DNA of 64,000 bases from Acidobacteriota bacterium (lineage in GTDB: Bacteria > Acidobacteriota > Terriglobia > Terriglobales > Acidobacteriaceae): contig JAFDVQ010000009.1 in assembly GCA_018268915.1 (NCBI GenBank), forward strand, positions 186,001 to 250,000, written 5' to 3'. Of the stretch, positions 1-7,894 are shown in pieces (the first letter of the stretch is position 1; each line of letters opens with the position of its first letter). Made by a program: the position numbers and the translations under genes. The notes below the pieces were generated by a model. It had not been told where the DNA came from and made no database searches. It saw nothing but the letters and a program-made list of their open reading frames with translations.

Positions 1-72
1 GCCCGGCGATTGATCGAGGCGTTCCAGGATTTGAATTACCTTACCGACAACGCCTACAGGCGCCGACTTTGA
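1..72 (+). CDS. possible 3' end of a truncated gene entering from the left edge
   Basis: Frame 1 is open from base 1 to a TGA at 70-72 and encodes 23 residues rich in Arg, Leu, Asp and Tyr (ending YRRRL) that look like the C-terminus of a soluble protein. It points toward the receptor gene on the other strand, and a strong hairpin lies between them, as expected for convergent genes. The open stretch is short, so this is only a suggestion. I do not recognise the family. Confidence 0.3.
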   Translation, partial: ARRLIEAFQDLNYLTDNAYRRRL

Positions 73-184
73 CCTGCGAACTTTCACGGGCACAGTTGTC
101 TGCGACCCCCTTATTTCGCTCAAGAGGTGCTCCTGGAATCCAGGTGAATGCGAGCTTCAGTGATTCAAGTATAGAGATAAAGGC

Positions 185-220
185 GACCATGGAGGCGAAG
201 CAAACTCCGCCTCCATGGTC
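185..220. terminator. bidirectional hairpin terminator after the Oar-like receptor gene
   Basis: A perfect 13-bp inverted repeat (GACCATGGAGGCG and its complement) surrounds a 10-nt loop. On the minus strand it is followed by GCCTTTATCTC. It lies just beyond the receptor stop codon at 232 and would also end transcription coming from the left edge. Confidence 0.65.
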
Positions 221-231
221 CGCGGGACACT

Positions 232-3200
232 CTAGAAGACAATTTTCCCGCTGAACTGCATTTGTCGAGCAGTATTCGCCGTATAGCTGACCGAGCCAAA
301 ACTAGTACTCGATACATCACTATTCGGTGTACCAAAGACTGGGTGGTTGAAAAGATTGAAGGTCTCGGCCCTGAATTCGAATCGTCGCTCGCCAAGAAAT
401 GGGAACGATCGAATCACGGACATGTCAAGGTTGATATAGCGCTGAGCTCGAAGATTGTTTCGGTAAGCGTTGCCAAAACTGTATTGAGCAGGTAACGCAA
501 ACGCATCGACGTTGAACCACTCTCCAGCAGTTCGATGGGAGAGGTTCGGATTTCCGACTTGATCGGCGCGCTGACTACCGCCTCCGATATTGGCTCGATC
601 CGTCCCATCTTGTGCAGTGAAAGCCTGGCCGTCACGCCAGGTGAGGATGTTGTTCAATTGCCAATTGCCAATGATGTAATCGGTCAAACGATTTCCGGTA
701 GAGAATCGCTTTCCCCGACCGACGGGGACGTCATAGATCCCATTCACGGAAAGAACATTCGGGATATTCGTGCCCGAAAGGCCGCGAGACGCCTTGGGGT
801 TATACGGATCCTGCACCGTCAATCCCTCCACACCAAACCAGCCGTCATCAAGCGAGAATGATTTCGACCATGTGTACGCAACCTGGTATGCGTACCCGTT
901 GGAATAACGCTTGTCGAACTGCAATTGCAAAGCGTTATAGCTTGAGGTTCCGATGCTGCGGTCGTAAAACATCGGAATGCTGTAGGGATAGAGTGCACGC
1001 GGCTGAGTGTCACCAGGGCCAGGCGTCAACGCGGTGTTGTACAGGCCTCCGATATTTGTGCGGTGAGAACCCGATCCGACATAGTCTGCGCGCAATGCGA
1101 GCTGCGCACCCACCTGTCGCTGGAATCCGAAGTTCCATTGCTCCGAGTATGGGTTCTTGTGGTTTGGATCAAAAAACCATTGATTGCTGCCGAAAGGCGT
1201 CGGTGGTGGGAACAGGCTGCTTGATCCCGATCCAAAGGGATTCTGCGAATTCACTGTGGGAGTTGGATTCCCTGATGTCGGATAGTTCGTTGTGGAGGGA
1301 GCGATCTGCTGTCCAATGTCCGGCCACGAACCTTCGAAATTCTGGGCCATCTGGGTCACAGCAGCCCACTCGTCGAAAACGATCCCGAATGCGCCATGAG
1401 CAACCGTGCTGTTGTTGATCTTATAAGCGAAGCCAAGACGAGGTCCGAAGTTGGTGTGGACGTTGTGGAGTATGTGTTCATACGGCAGAACCACGACATG
1501 CTCGGGCAACGTTCCATCTCCGGGAATGCATGGAGCGTGACCTCGGACGTTGCAAGCCGGCGGAAGCTTTTGCAGAAGGAAATTTCCTGTGCCAAAGTCC
1601 ATGTCTCCGCTTTCAATGCCGCCTTGCTGGCCGATAGTGCTCTCCTTGCCATACGGCGGTAGGAACGCGTAGTCATAGCGCAATCCGTAGTTCACCGTAA
1701 GACGAGGCGTCATTTTCCATGAGTCCTGAATGTACGCCGAGAGCAAGCCGCCGGGCCGCTCGGTCTCGTTGACGTTACGTCGGCTTGCACCGCTCGGAAC
1801 GTTCAAGAGGAACGAGGACAGTGCGTCTCCAGTATTCCCGACGTTTTGCGGATCGCCAGTCTGATTGGCGCTGAAATTGAGGCCGATCTGTGCGAGCGGG
1901 CTCGCGAAACCTGCCGTCACATAGCCGCCGCCGATCTTCGCTGTGTGGTTACCGAAGATCTGTGTGTACTCGCCCCTGTACTCGTAGCTGTCGGTCGCCT
2001 TCGGAGTGTTATTGACGCTTTCCCCACCGTTAGCGAATCCGCTGATTCCGGGCCCTGGAATCAAGAACCCGCCGCCCGCAGCAAGAAAGTTGTTCGCGAA
2101 GGAGTCAGAAAAGCCTACGGCCGAATAGACGTCCTGTGTATTGCCTTTGAAGCGGGTAGCAGAGTTATCAAGCACGGTGGTGCGCGCAAACTGTGCCTGC
2201 ACCAGCTTTGTCGAGCTGAAGATATGCGTGAAGCTGCCGCCCCAATCCCTTCCCTGAATGGTGAGTGTCGTTGGAAGGCTGGGCAATCCTCCTGAACTGG
2301 TTACGGTTTCGTTGATCCAGCTGTAGCGGAACCACGCTGAGTCCTTCGACCCAAACGTCTGGTCACCTCGAATGTTGAACTCGTGCTGAGTCTGCACTAG
2401 CGGGGTGCTATCCACAGCGTTGTACTGGAACCCGCCATGCCCATTCGATTGAAAGAACGGACCGGCCGCGGGGAAGACGAATTTCGCATACGCGACCATT
2501 CTCGGATCGATCAGATTCGCCGGGATCTGGTTCCCTGCAAATGCCGGCCGCGTAAATGTGCTTCCAACAGCAGTGGTCTGGTACGGGTTATAGATCGGCA
2601 ATTGGCCATTGTCGGCCTCGTTGCCGGCCAGTTCTTCGTCCGTGGGGACGAGAAGATTGTTGTTGCTGGGTCTAGAGTAGTGCCACCCCTGGAAAGCACC
2701 GAAGAAGAATGAGCGATTCCGTCCGTTGTAAAGATGCGGAATCACAACTGGGCCGCCGAAGTCAGCTCCGTATTGGTTTTGGTGAAACGCTGTGCTGCTA
2801 CCGGGCACGTAGAAATAGTTGAGGGCGTCGAAGACGTCGTTACGAATGTAGTCCCACGCGGCGCCGTGAAAGCTGTTGGTGCCGCTCTTGGTCACAACAT
2901 TGACGACACCGCCCAGGACCGAACCGTATTCCGCATTATCGGTGTGGGAGACGATCTTGAATTCCTGAATGGCATCGATGATCGGCGGTACGGCGTAAGT
3001 GCTCTCAATTGTGCTGTAGTTGTTGAGACCATCCATCAGGAAGTAGTCACTGCGATTGGTTCCGCCGTTGATCGCGGGAAAGGAATAGTCCGTGCCGATC
3101 GCGACTGGAGATCCAAAACCACCACTGCCGCTCATGCCGCTGTTCTGGCCGACCATGATGGGAACGACACCCGGCGTGAGTTGCAGCAATGCGGTGAAGT

Positions 3201-3687
3201 TGCGCCCATCCAGGGGTAGATCGTTCACCTGCTTTGTCTCGATCACCGTGCCAAGATCGGCGCCGGTCACGTTCAACTGCGCGGCCGTGGCTTCGACGTT
3301 CACCACCTGGGTGTTGGACCCGACGTTCAACGAGAAATCGAAGGTCGCAATCTGGGAAACGGCGAGGACGAACGGAGCCACCTTTTGAGCTTTGAATCCC
3401 GCCGACTGAGCCTCGATGGTGTAGTGGCCGGGGGCGATATTGAAAATGGCGTACGCACCAGTGCCGTTCGAGGTCACCGAGTGCTCCACATTTGTGTCCT
3501 GGTTGTGCAGGACCACGGTGGCACCCGGAATCACTGCGCCCGATTGATCACGGATCGTTCCGTTGATGGACGCGGTGGACACCTGTGCTGCTCCATGAGG
3601 AGCAGACAGTAGCAGAATTGCGCACGCTAAGCCCAAGAAGGTTAGCCGCATTGCGACACCGAGCACGCTTCTCTCGCGTGTAGACAT
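232..3687 (-). CDS. Oar-like TonB-dependent outer-membrane receptor with carboxypeptidase-regulatory-like domain
   Basis: This 1151-residue protein is an outer-membrane beta-barrel of the large Oar-like TonB receptor group that is expanded in Acidobacteria. A signal peptide (hydrophobic LTFLGLACAILLLSAP, then HGAAQ) is followed at about residues 38-120 by a carboxypeptidase-regulatory-like beta-sandwich with the usual GTIRDQSGAVIPGATV start. Next come a plug region (VNDLPLDGRNFTALLQLTPG), a long barrel and the family ending FNLFNHPVFGTPN with a terminal Phe that suits Bam recognition. The ATG at 3687 is preceded by GGAGGT at 7-nt spacing. The substrate is unknown; related receptors are assumed to take up large polymers or glycans. 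No SusD-like partner is adjacent. A sigma-70-like promoter lies about 230 nt upstream. Confidence 0.9.
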   Translation of the reverse strand: MSTRERSVLGVAMRLTFLGLACAILLLSAPHGAAQVSTASINGTIRDQSGAVIPGATVVLHNQDTNVEHSVTSNGTGAYAIFNIAPGHYTIEAQSAGFKAQKVAPFVLAVSQIATFDFSLNVGSNTQVVNVEATAAQLNVTGADLGTVIETKQVNDLPLDGRNFTALLQLTPGVVPIMVGQNSGMSGSGGFGSPVAIGTDYSFPAINGGTNRSDYFLMDGLNNYSTIESTYAVPPIIDAIQEFKIVSHTDNAEYGSVLGGVVNVVTKSGTNSFHGAAWDYIRNDVFDALNYFYVPGSSTAFHQNQYGADFGGPVVIPHLYNGRNRSFFFGAFQGWHYSRPSNNNLLVPTDEELAGNEADNGQLPIYNPYQTTAVGSTFTRPAFAGNQIPANLIDPRMVAYAKFVFPAAGPFFQSNGHGGFQYNAVDSTPLVQTQHEFNIRGDQTFGSKDSAWFRYSWINETVTSSGGLPSLPTTLTIQGRDWGGSFTHIFSSTKLVQAQFARTTVLDNSATRFKGNTQDVYSAVGFSDSFANNFLAAGGGFLIPGPGISGFANGGESVNNTPKATDSYEYRGEYTQIFGNHTAKIGGGYVTAGFASPLAQIGLNFSANQTGDPQNVGNTGDALSSFLLNVPSGASRRNVNETERPGGLLSAYIQDSWKMTPRLTVNYGLRYDYAFLPPYGKESTIGQQGGIESGDMDFGTGNFLLQKLPPACNVRGHAPCIPGDGTLPEHVVVLPYEHILHNVHTNFGPRLGFAYKINNSTVAHGAFGIVFDEWAAVTQMAQNFEGSWPDIGQQIAPSTTNYPTSGNPTPTVNSQNPFGSGSSSLFPPPTPFGSNQWFFDPNHKNPYSEQWNFGFQRQVGAQLALRADYVGSGSHRTNIGGLYNTALTPGPGDTQPRALYPYSIPMFYDRSIGTSSYNALQLQFDKRYSNGYAYQVAYTWSKSFSLDDGWFGVEGLTVQDPYNPKASRGLSGTNIPNVLSVNGIYDVPVGRGKRFSTGNRLTDYIIGNWQLNNILTWRDGQAFTAQDGTDRANIGGGSQRADQVGNPNLSHRTAGEWFNVDAFALPAQYSFGNAYRNNLRAQRYINLDMSVIRSFPFLGERRFEFRAETFNLFNHPVFGTPNSDVSSTSFGSVSYTANTARQMQFSGKIVF

Positions 3688-4175
3688 TTTTCAGACCTCC
3701 GGAAAAACACTGTGGGCTGTTCTAGTTTCACTATGTAATCTGCACTTGCAGCAGGCCCAGATCGACTACAGACTTGCTATGCCTCTCGCGCTGGGCACTC
3801 AGTCGTCAGTGAAAAACCGATCGCTGAATGCTTGGAAACCCAAGAGGATCTGCTTGTTTTACTCGATGCTTTGAAACACAGGGGATGCAGGCGTGACGGT
3901 CAGAATCGTCAACGAGCCAACTTATACTCAATCGAAAGTTGGAGTGTCAAGAAATTTGTGATTCTCTATTTGAATAATAAATTTCAAATATTGAAACTCT
4001 AGTTAGTCAATTTGGAAACATCCGGCCACGAAGGACTTACAGACACATCGCTCGTTTCGGAATGCCGCTAGTCAGTCAGAGCGCGTGCTATTCTTCACGC
4101 GCTGCGTGTGGCTAAGCTCAAAGGCTCTTTTCGGATTCCAGCGGGCCAGTTCGTAGAGATGGAGGTGAGCGGCGG
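3688..4175. other. divergent intergenic region between receptor and multihaem cytochrome
   Basis: No gene is seen in these 488 bases. The middle (about 3920-4020) is markedly AT-rich against a GC-rich background. It contains a minus-strand promoter candidate and a perfect 7-bp inverted repeat, ATTTGAA at 3968-3974 and TTCAAAT at 3983-3989, just upstream of that promoter, which could bind a regulator. The receptor transcript would have a leader of more than 200 nt. No riboswitch was recognised. A Shine-Dalgarno GGAGGTGA sits at 4161-4168, before the cytochrome start. Confidence 0.5.
3921..3950 (-). promoter_or_regulatory. sigma-70-like promoter for the Oar-like receptor gene
   Basis: On the minus strand a perfect TTGACA (-35, 3945-3950) is separated by 18 nt from TATAAG (-10, 3921-3926). 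It directs transcription toward the receptor start at 3687. The AT-rich stretch and inverted repeat immediately upstream are consistent with an UP element or an activator site. Confidence 0.6.
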
Positions 4176-5936
4176 TTGTCGAAAAGCCTGCACATGTGCG
4201 CCCGCACCGCATTTGCGGCTGTCGGGTTGACGATGGTCCTGGCGGTTGGGTCACGGTTGAACGGTGCAAGCTCAACGCAACCGGCAGCCGATCCGATCTC
4301 CGAGTATGCAGGTTCGAAAGCCTGCGCTCCTTGTCACGCCGGAATCTACTCCAAGTTCACGAAGACAGCAATGGGCCGTTCCATTCAGCCTGCTGACGAC
4401 GCAGCTCTGGCTCGGCTTTCGCTCCCTGCCCACTTCACCAACAGCATCATCGGCCGCAGCTTCGATCTTTTCGCCAAAGACGCCACTCTCTATGAAAGCG
4501 AGTTTCAGCGATCGGCGGATGGAAGCGAAGTATTTCGTGACACTCGTCCGGTCCGCTGGCTTATCGGCGCGGGAATGAATGGCTATGGACCGGTCGTTGA
4601 AGAGCAGAATTATCTCTTTCAGGCGCCGGTCTCGTATTACACCAAAACACAAGAATGGAGCTCATCGCCCGGGTATGAAACGCTCGATCTTGGCTTCAAT
4701 CGGCCCCTTCTTGAGGGCTGCATCTTCTGTCACTCCGGGCGCGCAAACACCATAACTGGGACGAACGGCCGCTACAGCGATCCACCATTCGCCGAAGCTG
4801 CGATCGGTTGCGAAAAATGCCATGGCCCCGGCCAGGCTCATATTCGCACAATGAACAATCCCGCGGGCAGAGCGACGGAAATGAAGATCGTCAATCCCGC
4901 AAAGCTAGCGCCCGGCATGGCAGACAACATCTGCATGGCGTGCCATCAAACGGGCGATGCCCGTGTGCTTAAGCCTGGTCGATCCTACAGCGACATACGA
5001 CCCGGAAAACCGCTGGATGATGTGCTTTCGATTTTTCTGATTCCCCCCACGCCAAATTCGCCTCCAAGCTCCGACCACGTGGAGCATTACTATTCCATGG
5101 TTCTCAGCAAGTGCTACCGCGCGTCGAAGGGACGTCTCAGTTGCATCAGTTGTCACGATCCTCACGTCCAGCCCACAGACGCCGAAGCGCCTGCCTACTA
5201 CAACCGCAAATGCATGGCCTGTCACAACAGCGGTAGCTGTCGCCTTCCCCTCGCGAAGCGAGCGTCGAGTACACCCGCAGACAATTGCATCGGATGTCAC
5301 ATGCCTAAACGGGATATTCAGGTGATCTCGCATTCTTCCGCGACCAATCACCGCATCGTGGCCTCTTCAGATGAACCCTTCCCCGAAGAGACATTCCACA
5401 TGACCAACGCGGGAACGCCAGACTTAATCCATCTGAACGCTATAAAGACCCGCCAGGACGAGCCACCGCCACTGCTTACCTTGCTTCAGGCCTATGGTGA
5501 ACTCGCAACGAAGAATCCGCAATATGTCGAGCGCTATCTCGGAGTGCTGAGCCAACTCGAGAAGTCGACGCCGGATAATCCGCTTGTTCAGGCTGCGGCC
5601 GGGAGGCGTGATCTCAAGAATGGCGACCTCGACTCTGCAGCCAGCCATCTCAAGCGCTCTCTTGAGCTGGATCCTCGCCAGGCAACTACGTGCGCAGATT
5701 TTGCAGAGGTTCTTGCTCGACAAGGCCACGCTGAAGCCTCGATCACGTGGCTCGACAAGTCCATCGATCTCGATCCATTCAATCCATTTACGCAGCGATC
5801 GCTTATCCGCGAACTGGTTCAGGACAAAAACTTCACGCGAGTGCGTGATGCACTGGAGCGCTATGTACGGACTTTCCCTCAGGACGAGTACGTCCGCCGT
5901 ATGCTGGATGCCGCTCCTCCCAGGCCGACGCCCTGA
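4176..5936 (+). CDS. exported seven-haem cytochrome c fused to TPR repeats
   Basis: The 586-residue protein has an N-terminal signal (hydrophobic residues 12-25), then seven CXXCH haem-binding motifs at Cys50, 182, 212, 253, 323, 346 and 371. A TPR region follows from about residue 430 to 570, including the helices HLKRSLELDP and WLDKSIDLDP. It is therefore a periplasmic or surface electron-transfer protein carrying a protein-interaction module. Haem spacing and flanking motifs (GCEKCHGPG, CIGCHMP) match the eight-haem protein at 33611-34864, so the two are paralogues. The TTG start at 4176 is chosen because GGAGGTGA lies 6-7 nt upstream; an in-frame ATG at 4194 is the alternative. It is followed convergently by a CRTAC1-family gene. 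Electron donor and acceptor are unknown. Confidence 0.85.
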   Translation: MSKSLHMCARTAFAAVGLTMVLAVGSRLNGASSTQPAADPISEYAGSKACAPCHAGIYSKFTKTAMGRSIQPADDAALARLSLPAHFTNSIIGRSFDLFAKDATLYESEFQRSADGSEVFRDTRPVRWLIGAGMNGYGPVVEEQNYLFQAPVSYYTKTQEWSSSPGYETLDLGFNRPLLEGCIFCHSGRANTITGTNGRYSDPPFAEAAIGCEKCHGPGQAHIRTMNNPAGRATEMKIVNPAKLAPGMADNICMACHQTGDARVLKPGRSYSDIRPGKPLDDVLSIFLIPPTPNSPPSSDHVEHYYSMVLSKCYRASKGRLSCISCHDPHVQPTDAEAPAYYNRKCMACHNSGSCRLPLAKRASSTPADNCIGCHMPKRDIQVISHSSATNHRIVASSDEPFPEETFHMTNAGTPDLIHLNAIKTRQDEPPPLLTLLQAYGELATKNPQYVERYLGVLSQLEKSTPDNPLVQAAAGRRDLKNGDLDSAASHLKRSLELDPRQATTCADFAEVLARQGHAEASITWLDKSIDLDPFNPFTQRSLIRELVQDKNFTRVRDALERYVRTFPQDEYVRRMLDAAPPRPTP

Positions 5937-5971
5937 TTTCGCGCTTCGAATCGATATACTGCCGTCGGTCG

Positions 5972-7750
5972 CTATGGCCTTTCGTGCGTATACGGCCGCA
6001 GACCGACAATTCCCTTCCCTTCCTCGATGGTGATGACGTTGCCTGCAGAAACTTTTGGGAAGCTTTCGACTTTGCCATCGAGCCATTTCACACGCACTTC
6101 GGCCGAGTCCGCTTTTCCCAGTCCAAAGTGCAGGCGGAGGTCATTTTGCGACATGTAGGAGCCGCCGCTGCGCACCTCGTCCATCTGTTGCGTTTTGCCT
6201 GTAATGACGGTTACGCGTGCACCGATCGCATCGCGACTCGCGGTCACAGCGCGAATGAGAATTGAGTGCCCTTCGGGCGCAGTTTCATTCGCCAACAGCG
6301 ACGGTGCTTCGCCCATATTTACAATCACAATCTCTTCTCTGCCATCGTTGTTCAGGTCCCCGACTGCCAGACCGCGCGAGGCATGATGATCTGTGATGCC
6401 TGTGCCGGCCTTTGGCGAGAGATCGTAAAACTGCCCGTCCCCTCTGTTCCAGTAGAGCAGCCGCTGTTGCTTGAACGTCTCGCTCGTGTGTCCGGAGTCA
6501 ACCTCGGGATAGACGTGACCATTGGCAACGACGAGGTCTTTCCAGCCATCGTTATCAGCGTCGATCGCTGCGGTTCCCCAGCCCAGGTAGCGCGTGTTCA
6601 CCGCGAGCCCGGTGTCGATCGTTGCGTCTTGAAAATCGTCCTTTTCCCTGTTTCGGTAAAGCGTGTGAGTATCGTCAGCGAAGTTCGTCTTGAAGATGTC
6701 GAATTTGCCAGTGTGGAACAAATCTGCAGTGGTGACGCCCATGCCCGCCTGTTCGCGCCCTTCGTCGTTGTAGGCTACACCGGCGACTACACCCATCTCC
6801 TTGAATTGTTTCCCATCGAGATTGTGAAAATAGAGACTCGCAGTGGAATCGCACGCGACAAAGATATCCGGCCATCCATCATTGTCGAAGTCATCAATTG
6901 CAGGACTGAAGCAGTAGTAGTCCTTCGCAGTAGTCACGTGCACAGCATCGGAAACGTCTTTGAAGTTCCCCTTCCCATCATTCTGATAGAGAGAAATTGT
7001 TTCGCCCGGCAGCCCGCGCGGTCCGCAAATCACGGGCAAGCCCTTCCACTCGCAGGAGGAGCGCTCGCCCGGATGCGGCGTGTGCTCGCGATCGAATCGA
7101 AGATAGTTTGCAACGACAAGGTCCAAGTAGCCATCGCGATTGAAGTCGACGAAGGCGCAACCGGTGCTCCACCGAACTTGGTCCGATCCAAGCCCACGCT
7201 CTTTGGTTTCGTCACGAAAAGATTTGCCATCTACATTTCGATAGAGCTTGTTGTGTCCCCAGGCTGTAATGAACAGGTCGATGCGACCGTCATTGTCGAT
7301 GTCGCCAGCGCAACCACCTTGCTCCCATCCTCGATCTGCTAGCCCTGAATCTTTGGTGACATCTTGAAACTTCAGTCCACCCAGATTGCGATAAAGCACC
7401 GGCCCCTGCCCCTTGTTGTCGTCCTTGATCTGCCCGCCGTTCAACAAGAGGATGTCTGGCAGCCCGTCATTGTCGTAGTCAAAAACCACCACGCCGTTGC
7501 CCGTGGTTTCCACGATGTACTGCTTGTTCTGTTCGACGCCGGATACATTCGCACTCGTGAGACCGGCCCGTTTCGCGATATCTACATAATTGACGGATGG
7601 CGGCTTCATGCCTGGAGGCAACGGCTTCGCCGGAGTGGCGATTCCGTTTCCAGTTGCGACGCCGAGCTGCGCCTTCGCCGTCGCAGACACGATGAAGCAA
7701 AACATAAGAAGGATGATGGCTTGCTGGGGAAGAGCACTCTGCCTGCGCAT
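5972..7750 (-). CDS. CRTAC1-family protein (FG-GAP/VCBS propeller with ASPIC/UnbV C-terminus)
   Basis: About 592 residues when started at the ATG at 7750, which gives a clean signal peptide (MRRQSALPQQ, hydrophobic AIILLMFCFIVSA, then TAKAQ). The open frame extends to a TTG at 7879, but that would leave only 15 nt to the divergent gene. The body carries at least six FG-GAP/VCBS repeats with calcium-binding DxDxDG-like loops (FDYDNDGLPD, GDIDNDGRID, VDFNRDGYLD, DDFDNDGWPD, IDADNDGWKD, GDLNNDGREE), predicting an integrin-like beta-propeller. The C-terminal 80 residues form an ASPIC/UnbV domain (GARVTVITG, GSYMSQNDLRLHFGLG). It is exported and probably binds calcium; its role is unknown. It diverges from the TPR gene at 7895 and is a homologue of the protein at 10535. 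Confidence 0.88.
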   Translation of the reverse strand: MRRQSALPQQAIILLMFCFIVSATAKAQLGVATGNGIATPAKPLPPGMKPPSVNYVDIAKRAGLTSANVSGVEQNKQYIVETTGNGVVVFDYDNDGLPDILLLNGGQIKDDNKGQGPVLYRNLGGLKFQDVTKDSGLADRGWEQGGCAGDIDNDGRIDLFITAWGHNKLYRNVDGKSFRDETKERGLGSDQVRWSTGCAFVDFNRDGYLDLVVANYLRFDREHTPHPGERSSCEWKGLPVICGPRGLPGETISLYQNDGKGNFKDVSDAVHVTTAKDYYCFSPAIDDFDNDGWPDIFVACDSTASLYFHNLDGKQFKEMGVVAGVAYNDEGREQAGMGVTTADLFHTGKFDIFKTNFADDTHTLYRNREKDDFQDATIDTGLAVNTRYLGWGTAAIDADNDGWKDLVVANGHVYPEVDSGHTSETFKQQRLLYWNRGDGQFYDLSPKAGTGITDHHASRGLAVGDLNNDGREEIVIVNMGEAPSLLANETAPEGHSILIRAVTASRDAIGARVTVITGKTQQMDEVRSGGSYMSQNDLRLHFGLGKADSAEVRVKWLDGKVESFPKVSAGNVITIEEGKGIVGLRPYTHERP

Positions 7751-7894
7751 GGCTGGAGGGATTGTAGCATTCGCATTCAACGGAGCCGGCCTCATCAATC
7801 GCAGCTTTGCGCGTGATATAAATGGAATCCAGTTGAGCAGGCTTCTGCGTCCCATTCCGCCCATCTGATCAGACAGCAAGCAAATGTTAAGCCG

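Noticed and set aside
2734..3219. Long plus-strand open frame antisense to the receptor gene
   Set aside because: It has no ribosome site, no domain and an amino-acid composition typical of the reverse strand of GC-rich coding sequence; the minus-strand gene is clearly real.
6266..7342. 358-codon plus-strand frame opposite the CRTAC1-family gene
   Set aside because: It arises from the repeated DNDG codons of the FG-GAP loops read backwards; no ribosome site.
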